Assembly (NCBI GenBank): GCA_911728435.2
Contig: OU452198.1
Location: 44,607,902 to 44,671,901 of the forward strand
Source of the DNA: Apoderus coryli
Lineage: Eukaryota > Arthropoda > Insecta > Coleoptera > Attelabidae
Direction of reading: 5' to 3'
DNA length: 64,000 bases
Shown piece after piece: positions 12,244-25,600 of the stretch (position 1 is its first letter; each line of letters opens with the position of its first letter). A model generated the notes under the pieces. That model was given only the letters and a program-made list of their open reading frames with translations, ran no database searches and was not told the origin of the DNA. The translations under genes were made by a program, and so were the position numbers.

Positions 12244-12660
12244 ATTCTTCTTCTTCTATCAGTGCCTATCCTCTATGGATGTTGGTAATCATGTTGTTCC
12301 ATATAATCCCGTCCACTGTCTAATATTTTTCAGCCACGATGTTCGTCTGCGCCCCTAACCTCTTCTAGCATCTATTTTGTCTTGTAGGATAGTTGATACT
12401 TCTCATTACGCCTCACATGCCCCAGGTACGCCATTTACCTCATCTTCACACTATGTAAGATTCCTAATTCCTTTTGCATTCGTGTATGTGATCCTCAGCA
12501 AGCGATAGAACCAGATTTCAAAGGCTTCTAAGCGTTTAGACGTAGGTCTAGGCTTCCAATCCATATAGAAACGTGGAGAATACGTAGCACTTTAGAACCT
12601 GTGTTCTTATTGCAATTATTCTGTGCTGCCATGGCCTTGATTTGATACTCATTATAATAC
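12244..12660 (-). pseudogene. RTE-type LINE, C-terminal scrap and 3' end
   Basis: On the minus strand: KCYVFSTFLYGLEAWTLRLN, RLEAFEIWFYR, MAYLGHVRRNEKYQL and TSWLKNIRQWTGLYG, ending in agaagaagaag at about 12244. It matches the order of motifs in the C-terminus of the RTE copy at 10425-11810 but differs in sequence, so it is an independent insertion. Stops and frameshifts interrupt it throughout. The (gaa)n 3' end lies against the recombinase fragment at 11897-12240. Confidence 0.7.
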
Positions 12661-12818
12661 CTTTCTTGGAGTAATTTCGCCGTTAAATTCCATATCGTTT
12701 AATAGTAAAATCTTTGTACTCCTCACCGTTCTGCTTCTTCATGTTAAAAGCCCAATCCTGGAGTATGTCTGCAAGTTCCTTAATCTATGTTTCCTGCATT
12801 GAATTATAGTTCCTTTCT

Positions 12819-13060
12819 TCACAAAACGAGATGAATAGAATTAATGACATAATGGTCCAAATTTGTATTGTCGCTTCTTTCTGCCACCATTTGCTTATGA
12901 TGATTAAGAAAGATAAAAGAAGTTTCAAAGGAAGCACCTACTGCATCAATAACGGTAGATAAAGTACGCCGCAGACAGTGGCCAGTGTAAGCCTTTGGAT
13001 TATCTAATTTAAGATACGATGCTATAATTGAAGGTGTTTTTACCATCCGGCTGTACTGTA
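12819..13060 (-). pseudogene. Crypton tyrosine recombinase, C-terminal fragment
   Basis: Minus-strand frame reading KTPSIIASYLKLDNPKAYTG then HCLRRTLSTVIDAVGASFET. The GHCLRR block carries the catalytic H-x-x-R of tyrosine recombinases. The following LKRHGGWK-type block of the family is degraded to FLNHHKQ, and the tyrosine region is not recognisable. It is the same lineage as the copy at 17272-18209 (YTGHSFRRTSATLLA). The codon stretch encoding YLKLDN is nearly identical to 21852-21875. Confidence 0.65.
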
Positions 13061-14460
13061 GTTTAAAAAAAAAAACCTTCAATAAATCAGTAACAGAATA
13101 TAGTTGCAAAACCAAAGAGATAAAATGCTGGACCTTTGCAAACGCAATTAAAAAAACATCAACACATAAATGCGAGCGAATGCAATAGGTTTGAATCCTC
13201 ATAGTGCCCTCTCACATAACACGAGACCACCATGTATAATACAAAAAATATGTAACATGATGTAAGATATGCTAGATTTATATGCCTACAAATTTCCCCG
13301 AAATAGCAAAACGATAGACGCAGCGTAAAATAATACCAATGTATATTTCCATGGATACATTGTAGTTACCTTTTTGCTAAACGATTAAATATCGTTACAA
13401 TTCTTAGAAATAGTTTTTTAACGTTATATTGTTTCACATTCAGGAAGTTTAAGGAAAATATTTCATAAACAAAAGTAAACCGCTGTTATTCCTTCAATAC
13501 CATTGACTATAAGTGAGTGCAATCTTATTAAAATTTCATAATCAGCAGGGTCAAGTTGCCTTAGAGTATCGAGGAAGGGGGGTTCGCCAATAATTGAAAA
13601 GTTATTTGAAAGATCGCATGCAATAAACTGATGTGGGTCTGTCGCCTGTTAATACTAATTTCTGTGGAATATTGGTAATATCGAAGATTTCCAGAGGTTG
13701 AAGCATGACCTGGACGTTCTGAGTCGTTGGTGACTTGCGAATAAATTATTAACAATACATAAACTTACAACAAACCCTCTCGACATATCTATTATATGAC
13801 ATTCCCTTATTTTTTTTTATATTTATTGACCTCTTGTCAGAATTGAACGACATACAGCCAATGATTTGATCACAATAACCACTTTCAGATTTATCTTCAT
13901 TTTCAAACCTGATTCGTCATGTAATGTGCCCTAAATTGCTTTGTTGCCCTTGGTGGACACTTGACAAATTTAAACATTCACTTAAATAATATACCAAACT
14001 ACATGTTCCTTTTCACCTCATAATTTGTTAATTGAGTGTTTGTTGCTCAATATAATATGATCTAGCTATGACTTTCACCTTTGATTGTACGTAAAAAATA
14101 AAAAAAAGATTTTGTGTATCTTAATTATTTTCAACATAACCACATTTTAACCTTAAAAGTTTTGGTTGAGCACGAGTTGAACGTTGGTTTTTAAGCCCTC
14201 TTTTTAAACTTAAATTTCAACCATAGTATGATTTACAAAAAGAAACATGAATGTGTAAAACGATCTAGAGCATGTGCTCAAGTTCGATTTCGATAACTTT
14301 GATTGATTTGTATAAATAAAATTTTCTACAAAATTTTTCACAAAATGGTAAGACTCCAAATATTAACATGTATAATTCCATATTTTTACTCTTACTTATT
14401 ATTTCTAGAACGTAATTAACATTGTAATTTTTTGTAACGGATAATATTCGCGAATTTAAT
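13061..14460. other. Non-coding stretch
   Basis: A+T-rich with no recognisable gene or repeat. The 64-codon minus frame at 13561-13755 has no domain. Confidence 0.4.
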
Positions 14461-14500
14461 GTCACTGATGATGAAATAAATATCTCGAAACATGTATGAC
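14461..14500 (+). ncRNA. Hammerhead-ribozyme-like motif, copy B
   Basis: CTGATGA at 14465-14471. Stem II starts after an unpaired T (14472): GAAAT with ATCTC variants, four of five pairs. Then GAAA (14487-14490), CATG, T14495 and A14496 as U-H. Stem I is GTCA (14461-14464) with TGAC (14497-14500), perfect. The family block ttttgtggagcagatgcagt follows at 14541-14560. Confidence 0.5.
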
Positions 14501-16796
14501 TAACAGACTTATTGGTAACTAAGCAATATATTTACGTTTATTTTGTGGAGCAGATGCAGTTTTATTTATAAATTATTACCAAATGTCATAGTATGATTTT
14601 CACTCGAGGTGAGAGTAGATTCCCGTTCGCATAAACAATAAACGGTTCGGAGCTGACAGGTTCATTAGGTTTGTGAGATTCATGCTGAATAGGAATGGGC
14701 TGGTCCTGACTACGAAACAAACACAATGTTATTTGGAATTAAGCCCTTTATAAAATCGTAGAAAATATTTAGGAACTGTTTTACTTTTTTAAAGTTTTCC
14801 ATAATTATATAGACGCCCCTGATATTTTACCACAGTTACAACTAAATGTTCCACCACCAATCGTAAAATAAGAAATAAATTTGGAATTCACTCACGAAAC
14901 GTTTTTAATGCTCTAAATGAGAATTTCAAACTACAACAAATTTATTTCTCCATAAAAATTTGAATTCAATACCTATCGACAGTATCTCGTATAATACACA
15001 ATCTTTGCCATGGAAAATAACACCCTAAGTGTAGCTGTGCCTATGCATGCACTCGTTTACTCTCGCCGCTATGTACATAATAGTGTATGGTATAGGATAT
15101 AGTGTGTAGCATACACCACAAATATCTCTCGTCTCTCTCTCCCTCATAATTTGTTATATGCTTCATATCTTTTGCGGGACGAAGGTATTAAATCGTGTCG
15201 TGTTCTGACGTGACGCGACTTTGAAAAAACACTCTAATGCGGCCAAAGAAGTATTCACTTCAAAAATGTTGAAGTATTTTCAATAATTGTTGTAAAAAGT
15301 GCAATGATATACAAGATTTGGGATCCCAGCTTTTAATTAGTATTCCATACAATAAAACTAAAGCCGTGATAATTTGTGATAAATGAGACATACATCATTT
15401 GTAATGATTTTGAAAAAAATACTTTTTCTACTACCTCCATTGAAAATTGATTTTCCCTCCCTCATTTTAGGGTTGAAAATATCAATTTTGCTCCCTAGAT
15501 AATATAGAAATAACTATTTCATCAAAACACCAGTGTTTGTAAAAGGTAGCAAAAACCACCGCGTTAAGCGAGCAAAAAACAGAAATCTACACACCATTTC
15601 TATCGGTCCAATTTAGGAAATGAGATATAATATCGCCGATTAAAATACTACTTTAACATAAATTACCACGATTAATTCTGACTGTAATTATTAATGTGAG
15701 CATAAAATCAAGAAGTTGAAACGAACAATGTTAAGAAAAAAAAATGGAAATTAAAAAGCGTAAAAACGTCTGCAACAGTAAGACGTGGGCGTGCAACAAT
15801 ATTAATGTACAAATTTAAAATTCATTCATTCTGCACTGTGTCTGGTAAATTATGAGTCTGGTTTCATTATTCCTGATACACATGTCACAAAATTAATGTA
15901 GATATTTCTCCTGAAGAGAAAAGTGACCGCGCCGTACATAAAACAAATCGATAATCTTTAAGAATTGACCTAAAAATTATTATGCGCTTACGTTAATTTA
16001 TTAAATGCTTAAAACATTTTTTATGATGAGTTATTAATTTTTATTATTCAATCAGGTAAATGCTTTACGTTTTCAACATATGGACATCAGGTGATCTATG
16101 CGAGGTAGGTATACTGGAAGTGCTGGAGTTGCAATTAAAAGTTTGTTTTATAAATACTCATTAGAATAGAAAGCTATCATCAAGTAGTATTTTATACTGT
16201 CGTTTGACCTAGAAAATACGAGGGCAACTATTTTGAGCCTTCGAAACATCTATTGTTGTGTGAGAGCAATACTTGGGTTGTTTACAATTATTTGAACTTT
16301 CTGTGTCGACATAAAAATGGAATTAACTCGTGAACATCGCCTTTTCGGTCCTAAAAGATTTATTTTACTTTATTTATTCATTGTATGTTGTATACGGTCA
16401 TCATTACATCCTTTAAATTGGATTATTAAAGAAAGTTCCACTCTTTGATTTCTTTTAAGCTAAAAGCAACAAAGAAAAATCATGAATGAATTAAAAATAC
16501 CATGGTATCTCTAGTAACTCGATCAAACCAATTGTATAAATTGTTATTGATCACCCATCAGTTTAAAATTCTTTGGAAGGATGAGGAAATTAAATATTTT
16601 TGCAGTTTTAAGGATTGATAACTTCTTGAGTGGTGGTGTGGCTTTTTTATGCCATGGTATGGAGTCCTGCTTGGACTCAAATTCATAATGTTCAATCTAA
16701 TCCAAGTTTATTCAGGCACACACTATTCTTATTTTCACTACAAAGGTCCAAAAACGCAGGACAAACTTCCGACATGCTGTTGTTTTTGCGGTGAAG
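14501..16796. other. Non-coding stretch
   Basis: Long A+T-rich region without a supported gene. The 91-codon frame at 16649-16924 has no recognisable domain and runs into the dispersed repeat below. Confidence 0.4.
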
Positions 16797-17051
16797 TGTT
16801 AGCAAATCATAATATACGTCTCATACCAGGTATTATTAAAAGCTCTGCTTTTATGCATTTGTCTTTATTTATATTTATCAAACATTTATTTAAATCTGGA
16901 ACAGGTGTGTCTGTATATTTTTAACAAGATTTTTCTATTCTTAAAAGGAGTGTTGATTAAAAAAACTTAACTTTAGTTAAAATTAAAAAATAAACTATCA
17001 TTTTTCATAATAACTGCGCTTACCTGATGTCAGCGTAAATATAATTTACGC
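16797..17051 (+). repeat. 255-bp dispersed repeat with terminal hairpin, copy 1
   Basis: Starts tgttagcaaatcataata and ends in a hairpin: gcgtaaat (17033-17040), loop ata, atttacgc (17044-17051). It matches 57353-57605 along its whole length at roughly 95% identity, judged by eye. Homology stops exactly at the hairpin. A hairpin at one end recalls Helitron 3' ends, but no CTRR follows, so the class is open. Confidence 0.85.
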
Positions 17052-17271
17052 AAGAAATTCGTATTGTATTGTATGTTTACATGAAAATGCTGGATATATT
17101 TTTTGATTTTCAATATCATTATATTCGATAGCATTCTCATTAAATTATGAAGGCAGCCGTGATCCGTTGCGAGAGCAACAGAAGCAGCTTTTATTTTATC
17201 AACAACGTCAAGTTGACAATTCATAGCGAAAAGTTTGAAGAAGTCGAATTATTTGATTCTGTGTGGACAAA

Positions 17272-18209
17272 ATGGATGTTTCAGACATAGAAGAATCAGC
17301 GAATATTGCTTGTTTATCTCTACTACCGGAAAAGTCGAAAAAAGGTATGAAGCAGCATATAAATCCTTTAAGAATTGGTACCAAAGCAAGACGGCTACTG
17401 CAGTCTCAGAAACCTTTGGCGTATTTCCACGAGAAAAGTGCTTTATTGAAGTTCCCATCAAGCTTATGGTGTGAGTATTCGATGTTAAAGTCCACCCTTT
17501 TTATAGAGGAAAATATAGATATTTCTAAGTATACAAAATTTCGAACATTTTTGAAAAGAAAAAATGACGGTTATAGACCCAAAAAATCGAATGTGTTTAA
17601 CACGGAAGATGTGAATAAGTTCAAACTTGAAGCCCCCGATCATATATACTTATTGATGAAGGTCGTAATGGTAATGGGAGTTGCTGGGGCGTGCCGTTCT
17701 AATGAACTCTGTGAAATGAAAATGGACAATGTTAAAATAAGTCAAGAAGTTATAATTGTGACCATTCCAAAAATGGAATGTTACGTACATTTGCAGTGAC
17801 ACAAAGTGACGACACTCATGTTTGTCAATTCAAAATAATCAAAAGTACATTGATACAAGATCCCACACGACCACTATTAATCTTTATGCGATATCAAAAT
17901 GGAAAGTGCTTAGACCAGCCTGTCGGGAAAAATACGTTTTCGTCAATTCCAAGTAAAATTGCGAAACCTCAAAATGTATACTGGACACTCTTTTAGAAGA
18001 ACGTCGGCAACTTTATTAGCAAATACTGGAGTTGATGTCTTAGCTATCAAGCGACATGGTGGATGGAAATTGCGGAAAGTTACGTAGCTGAGAGCCTCAA
18101 CAATAAAAACGAAGTAGCGAATAAAATTCTATATAATAAGACCCAGCCAGAAGTCTCTTGCAGTGCTTCAACAGTGACAGAACATTGGTTAGAAATGAAG
18201 GATCTGTAG
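17272..18209 (+). pseudogene. Crypton tyrosine recombinase gene, frameshifted
   Basis: A tyrosine (site-specific) recombinase of a Crypton DNA transposon. ATG at 17272 opens MDVSDIEES. After LLPEKSKK the natural reading moves one frame (RYEAAYKSFKNWYQSK) and returns at LAYFHEKSALLKFPSSLW (about 17415). Then MLKSTLFIEENIDISKY, GYRPKKSNVFNTEDVNKF and MGVAGACRSNELCEMK, whose Arg is box I. After a further break near 17780 come PVGKNTF, then YTGHSFRRTSATLLANTGVD (H-x-x-R) and IKRHGGWK. A final shift leads to AESYVAESLNNK with the catalytic Tyr, ending at the stop 18207-18209. All catalytic residues are still readable but at least four frameshifts separate them. No inverted repeats are expected for Cryptons and none are seen. 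Confidence 0.8.
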
Positions 18210-20533
18210 AGTCAGAAAATGTAATACACATCGAGAAGAAACGTAAAGTTACAATGAAGGTTAGGTATAGAGGGCGTTCATAAAGTTTAGAAAAAAAAAG
18301 TTATTTATTTTGTACGTTTTATGCGGACATCATAATATATACAATTGAAAATCCAACTAAATAAATATGTTAGATAGATTTTTTCCCAATATGGTCATAA
18401 TTATTAGCGAATTAACCGCTATAGGTTATTACGTTGGAATGTAATTTGTCTTCGATACTTTGTTGTATGTATGTGAAATTCAATGATGATTTATTGATAA
18501 ACCAACTTTGTTGTGTTTAACAAAAGAATCACTCTCTGTTAATGATGGTACTACCGCATTTAATGAAATGTCAAGAATTTATTATGCTACGTTAGATATA
18601 TTTACTGATTATTATTGTTTTTATATACGAAGGATAAATAAATTTGAGATTAACATGTCAATTCATTGACAACTATACATGGTGAGTCGGGAGAAATGGG
18701 CTTCACTCAATGGGTGTAATAATAAGAAAAATCTCAAATGTTGTTATCCAATATTCATTTCTTTTCAAGTGAGAGCGATAAATTTCTTCCCTGGGCTATT
18801 GTTTGGCTCGGGAATCATCCATTTTCCATGCCCTCGCTTGCTCTGTTTGTCTCTCTGTCCGTTTTCAAGCATGCAAACTAGGAGACTAGACTGTAATAAA
18901 ACAGACGCAGCTGTTGACGGTGCAGCAACTGCATCGTCTCATTTATGCCACTTCTGGGTATTGGACCATTTTTGAAAGCACCTTTGTCATTGTAAATAAA
19001 GTAATTCCAGCTCTTTAGGCTTCGGAAAAATGTTTGCTCGTGTTGAAAAAACCTATACTGATGTTTCTGATTAAAATTGCTCAATTATTGGGGTTCGGCG
19101 GTTTCTTTTGGGCCCAATTTTGCCGCATGCTTCCTTACGTCCCAGAAAGAATCCATGGCTCGCTCTCATTGGGATGCAAATAGGTTTTTGTTCTTTCAAG
19201 ACTGCATGTTCCAGGGAATATATTGTGGAATATTTCAAGCCAGTAAGGGTAGCTATTTGGTTTGCAATTTAAATGAAATTGTTCTTGAAATTTTATTCCT
19301 AACTAAATAAATACCGCTCCTGGTTCCGCCAAAAACATTGTTGAATAATATATTAACGTAAGATATATGTTTGAGATTGTATTAAGTATAACTCGAGAAC
19401 ATTACAAGTTTAAACCCATTATTAGTATAATGCATTCTCAAAGTAATCACCTATAATACTGCTTAGGTGATTGTGTTAATGGACCTAATAGCTAATTACT
19501 ATTTTTTCCCAGTTAAATTATTTTACAAGGTTATTGCAAAACTCGTGTTTTTTTTTTCTCATTCGAAGAAAAATTGGAATATAATTATGTGTAATTTTAC
19601 GAAAATTATATATAATCATAATTCCATAATGAATATTATAACTATAATTATTATTGGATCAAATTTACAAATTTGCTGCTCAATAACAAAATTCACCATT
19701 ACTTACTTCAATTTTTATTTGAATCTGGAAATTATTCAATATCAAGATTTTCTTGCTAAAGCTAATTATATTTTTTGGTTCACCTTGTAAACAGGGTGGT
19801 GGTGGTGGTCAAAATAACCTTAATGTGTCATATAAAATATATTCCTAAAGCGCATTCTTACGGAGATACAGCGCCTCAAAAATTTACTCACAACAAAAAA
19901 ATCCGATATTGCCAAATTTAACCACAAAAAAGTGTTTAGACGCCGCCTGAATGAACCTAATTGGTGCGTAGACCCTCGTACGTTTTATCACCATGCGGGT
20001 GTTCAAGTCGCAATTGAAGCAAACTGAGTACTTCCCCGCAAATTTTGCCGCCCCTCTTGGAATATCGAGTAATATTGAATCATCCAGTGGTAGATAGGTT
20101 TTATTTATAGCTTTTTCTACGACTGTCTTCAAATGCCTTTATTATATGTTCAATCATGATTTGAAAATGTAGTACATTGTAATGCTGTTTTTCATTTAAC
20201 CGTACGTAATAAGTTTCCTGGTAATGACAAAAGTAGCGTCGGCCATGAAAAATCACCATAGCAACGCCGACAATACAAACAGTGGCGTATTAACCCAGAT
20301 TACCGCCCGAAGCCTTTTAAAATATTGCGCCCCTATTTTATGTGGAAAGAAAATAATATTTTTAAATGAACTGTTTTAATAGATATCTAGGTATTCCTTT
20401 CTAACTTCTATGTAAAACAAACATATAATGACAACGGACAAACTTAATACTAAACTACTGAACTAATACAAAAATAAAAATATATATCCTTTATCTAACG
20501 CGTATGATGCATAAGCAGGTAGATATACTAAGG
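18210..20533. other. Non-coding stretch
   Basis: No gene supported. The 107-codon frame at 19467-19790 is low-complexity Ile/Phe/Asn and the minus 82-codon frame at 19884-20132 has no recognised domain. cagtggcgtatt at about 20279 resembles a hAT-type terminus. Confidence 0.4.
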
Positions 20534-21480
20534 TTAAGGTATAAAAAACCAAAATGTAAAAAAATATTGAAAAGATTTTTTTCTTGCTTTGGCTTGAGCA
20601 AAAACATCTACAATATCATCAAAGCTTAGAAGATTACTCTCGATGCACATTATTGTCAAAGCATTCAATTTATTGTGGGATAAGGTCGACCTGCAGTAGG
20701 TTTTGACCTTCTTTAGTAACGAAAATGACCGTACCCCGTTCCGTGCAGTTGGTAACCGCCTTACAAGCAAAAATTCTCAACAAAATTGTTAAATTGGGAA
20801 AAACATCATCAATGTTGTGTTGACTTTTCAATTCTTTTAGCAAGTCCAACGGTCCATTCGAGGAGAGACCAAGATCTTTTATTTGAAGGATCTCCCCGTC
20901 TAATTGGACACTAATAACATTTTTATAAGTTTGAATCAAACTTGAACGTAGTCATGGATGATAGCTCATTTAAGAATCCAAATTCTGCATGAATCTCCAC
21001 ATCCGCCTCTTAGAAAGTTCCGTTTTGAGCTTGTCTATCAGTTGAAGGAAAACTTGAACACGAAATTTATCTCTGCCTTGAAACTCGACGTCATCGTCTC
21101 TCGAGGCATCAAAATGTAACTTTCTTTTCTTTTTTCTTCTATTGTCAAGTTAGTAATTTTCATTTTTGCACAAGCTAACTGCATCAGATCCGAAGGCGTC
21201 CCTCGACAGGTTAACAAAAGAATATAATGAATCACATAATAAATTTACATTCACAGCCTGAAGTTTTTTATTAGTTTCGTTGAATCGTCCCAGTACTTTA
21301 TTCCAAATACATGTCATAAAAGCAGTTTCAAGATAACTCAGATTTTCATTCAGACTTCTCGCTTCTAATCTTGTTTAGGGCTTTTCATTTGCGTCTTCGA
21401 GTATTATATGAAGGGCTCCTACAATTTCGGAATAGGATCCAGACAATGCTTTACTTGCAAGTTTTGGACTTACCTTGGGC
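20534..21480 (-). pseudogene. hAT-type (ZMYM1/P52-repressor-like) transposase, C-terminal half
   Basis: Minus-strand pieces in order: LSGSYSEIVGALHIILED (about 21440), NLSYLETAFMTCIWNKVLGR, FNETNKKLQAVNVNLLC, SRDAFGSD, GRDKFRVQVFLQLIDKLKTE, NIDDVFPNLTILLRIF, then RSFSLLKKVKTYCRSTLSHN and KLNALTIMCIESNLLSF, ending AQAKARKK. The last part is the hAT dimerisation domain (ERSFS-like motif, RST-S box). A stop lies near 21372 and frames shift near 20960 and 20740. The N-terminal zinc finger and first catalytic Asp are absent. Confidence 0.7.
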
Positions 21481-22666
21481 ATTAAAATGTATATACTATT
21501 GTTGTCGTGTATGAGTTACAATATTATCAAATAGTATATCAAATTATTATTGTATATTTTTGTAAAATAATAATAATTATTGTATATTTAGTGCTCTGTT
21601 ACTTTAGTGTTTTGTGATTTTGAACAATTTGCTGTTTTGCTTCTTTGTTTAATTATTTATTAGTTCTTACTACCTTTATTATCTATTTTTTTATATGAAC
21701 AAATTTATTCGCAGAAAAACTCGCAACAATCAAACAAGATACATGATAGCGAATGTTTATAGGTAGGTAATAATAATATACAATAATTGCATTCATATAA
21801 AAGCAACAAAAAAAAAATAATCAAAAAACACAAAAAAATTAACATATAGTGGATTATCTAATTTAAGATACGACACTATATATGAAATATCGGTTAAAAT
21901 GGAGCTTACTTAATCCTATTTAAGAACCTCTTTTCCGAATTTTTCTATCGTTTTCCATTTTCTCATAAGAGAGCTGGGACATCGAATTTTGCACACCCTG
22001 TACCTAAATCAGAACCACATTAAGTTCAATTACAATTTATTCGTTCATCGTTCATTGATCTCACACTTGTTAACAAAAAAAATAACAATAACATTTTGTG
22101 TACTAAAATAGTTGTAATCTAGGTCAAAATGAATAAAATCAATTGAGTATTATTTTAAAGCCATCTGTAGGAATTCGTACTATACATTTGCAAAATTTAA
22201 ATTGGGAAAATTGAGCATGTGCCAAAACCGATATGTGAGAGAAAAAGAAATGGACCATGATAATAATAATTAAAATTAGCGAGAGCAGTAAACCCGAAAA
22301 TAACAGACACAGACGGTTTACTAACTGGCCTATCCAACACCACACCATACATATCTACTATTTAATAGATTTTGATTATTATAGTCAATAAAATAGGTTG
22401 TAAAATTTAAATTTAAACATGATTTTCTTTTTAATTTATCGAGTAGTCAGCTATATTTCAAGGATACTTATATTTTTCAGTGATGGTTAAACTTTAGTAT
22501 CTGTTGAAAGTGAAGTTATGCCAATAATTTCAAATATATCTTAAAGAATTCCAGTTTGCATTAGGATAGCGCAATTTAGGCTGGACAATGATCCTGCGTA
22601 AGATTGTCCTTGATGGCAAAATAAGAAATTATCGACTACCAAAAGTATTGAGTTTGAACCTAATTT
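21481..22666. other. Non-coding; scrap of Crypton sequence
   Basis: The segment 21852-21875 repeats, nearly base for base, the stretch encoding YLKLDNP (minus strand) of the Crypton fragments. The rest is A+T-rich, with a tandem of the word taataataattattgtata around 21545-21595. acaccctgta lies at about 21984. Confidence 0.4.
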
Positions 22667-25600
22667 CCCAAGTAGCAAGGGTACGTTTGTGGGACGTCGT
22701 TTATAATAATAATAATAATAACTTTATTAGCCTTGAGTTAGTACAAAAATCTAATATAAACAATACAAAATCTAAACACAAATTCAATGGTATCAACATA
22801 TAGCTAAAACTTATACACAAAAATACCTGTATATGTACATTAAACCATAAACATACAACGTCAGAATAAGACAGTCAAACAAAAACAACAGTTCGTCACC
22901 ATACAAGAGGTCAAAACACAATAAAGAAGGATCATTAAGAGCAGTGCTCAACATACTCGCTCAGACTGTAAAAAGAGTGTAGTATAGAAATTCCTTCAAA
23001 TTTCTACTAAATTGATGAATATTTCTCGAATTCCTAATAGATTCAGGCACCATATTAAAATAAAGTAGTCCAGAGTAATCTGGTGACTTTTTAAAAAACT
23101 CATGTCGAGGCCTAGATAAAAGCATCCTCTCTCTGCCCCTAGTGGCATAGTCGTGCAAGGAGGCATTACGCCGAAACCTGCAGATGTTGTTAAAAATATA
23201 CGTCAGGATTTTAAGGAAGTATATACAAGCAACCGTGAGTAGACGCCATCGTCTAAATGTCTCCCTACACAAGAAATTGTAGGGCAGGCGAAACATAGTG
23301 CGTAAAATTCTTTTTTGGATGATGAACACCCTGGATATGTCACTCGATCGTCCCCAGACGATAATGTTGTAGGCAATAGTAGCATACACGAAAGAGTAAT
23401 AAATATTAAGTAGAGCGCCAGTATTCATGTGACTTCTGAGAGTGTAAATCACGTAAGCCAGGCTGTTCAGTTTACGACTGACGGACTCCAAATGATCAGC
23501 CCACTGCAGCCGCCGATCGAAGGTCACTTCCAAAATCCTCGAAGACGTAGCCCACTCCAGCCGATGGCCCTCAAACACCAAGTCGTAATTCAGCACTGTA
23601 CGATACCTACTGAACTGCAGAACGACAGTCTTATCATGATTGATCATCAGTTTGTTTTGAGTGCACCAGGAATTAAATATATGCATATAACGGATAGAAT
23701 TTTTATCCGCAGTACTTCTGGATCCTTGTCGTGGACTACCAGAGATGTATCATCGGCATACATAAACGCCCTTGCAGATGTAATGTGCAGGGGCAGATCG
23801 TTTACGTAAAGTAAAAATAGAAGCGGACCCAAAACGCTCCCTTGTGGTGCCCCCACATTAATACTTTTAGATTCCGAGACCGACGAATCAACCCTGACAC
23901 TAATCTTCCGATCAGACAAGTATGATGCAATCCAGCCATTACCCGCACGACAATTTGCTCCTCAGAAAATCTCCATCGACAGTATCAAAGGCCCTAGACA
24001 GGTCAAAACACAACGAAACAACGTAATTGCCTCCATCAGCGAGATCATGCACGTGCTGGACATATTCAGTCACACAAGTCTCGGTAGGAAGTCCCGACCT
24101 AAAACCATGCTGAGAAGTAGTAATTATGTTACACTGACTCAGGAAATTCATAATTCTGACAGAAAGAATCTTTTCAAACACCTTTGAAATAACGCTTAAC
24201 AACGCTATAGGTCTATAATTTTCAATGTTACTCTCACTTCCCTTTTTATAAATTGGCACGATAATAGACTCTTTTAATTTTGACGGGAATGTACCTGAGC
24301 ATATCGAGGCATTAAAAATATGACATAAGTAAGGAGCAAACTCCGCCGCGCTGCATTTCAACAAGTGCACTGGAAATCCGTCCGGACCCGTCGATTTTTT
24401 TATTGGGTAATCCGCGTATTGTGTTCATGACCTCGTACTCATTGATAGGGGCGAAAAACATAGACCTATCATTCACAAGCCCTCTGGAGCAGGCACCCGA
24501 CAGACCACAGCCAAAGTGATCACGCAACCTCCTCTCAATAATGTTAGAGTAGTGGTCAACAAACACCGATGCAATCTCCAAAGATCGAGTCGCATAAACG
24601 CCATCCGACGATTGAATGGCTTCTATTTTTTTAGCTTTTCCTGACTTTCTCATCAAGCTGTTATAGGTATTCCAGATAGTCTTAGATTTATTGGATGAGA
24701 CCGATAGTATGTTGAAATTATTTATTTTTTCGGATCTAACACTTTGACTAACAGTCCTCTTCAATGCAGCATATGATTCGCATACATGAGCTTCACTCAC
24801 GTGCCCCCTCAACCAGCTCAAATGGTTTAGCTCCCCGTAAAGAGATTGAAGCTCAGGTGAAAAAACTATTCTATCAGAGAGCGCACGCGACCCAGACCTC
24901 GACCTACACCTAACAGCGGGAAAAATTACATTAAAACACCACAGCACATGATTCCAGAACTCGCTGAAATCGGTGTCCACATCGCTGTAAGGACCAGTTC
25001 CATGAGAATCACGGAAATCAATCAGTCGCTGTCTAAACGCGAGAATAGAAGTATCACAGTACTCTCGACGGTAATAATACCCACAGGGAGCGACACCCCG
25101 GCTGCTGTCCTCAATGGCATAGCTACACAGCTGAGCCATATGGTCCGAAAATTCCAAGTGAAAATTATCAGCTCGCACCAATTCAGGATCACTAACAAGG
25201 ACATAGTCAATCGCAGACTCAGTAGTCACCCCACTCCGCAAGGTAAGAGACCGTACCGTACCGTTTTATGGGGATATTAGGTCGAGGACGTTTACTACCC
25301 CTCAGAGAAACGTTTTAGAAACGTCTTCATAAATACGTATTAAAGACGTATATAGGAAACGTAATATTGACGTTTTTCTAGGGTCATTTTTGAAGTCTGT
25401 TTTTTTTAAATTCTGTAACGATTAATGATAATTATACAAATTTATAGCAAATGAAAAAGAGTCATCAGTAAAATGTTACTATTGCCAAAAATAATACAAA
25501 AATTACAGCAGGTGAGTTATTTTGTTTTACGACTTATTTCACATTAATTGCTTTCAAAGATCTTTACATTTTTGGAAAAAAAAAAGTTACAATTAAAAGA

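Noticed and set aside
16649..16924. 91-codon frame with a CCCFC stretch
   Set aside because: No domain; its second half is the non-coding 255-bp repeat.
19467..19790. 107-codon Ile/Asn/Phe-rich frame
   Set aside because: Low complexity in A+T-rich DNA.
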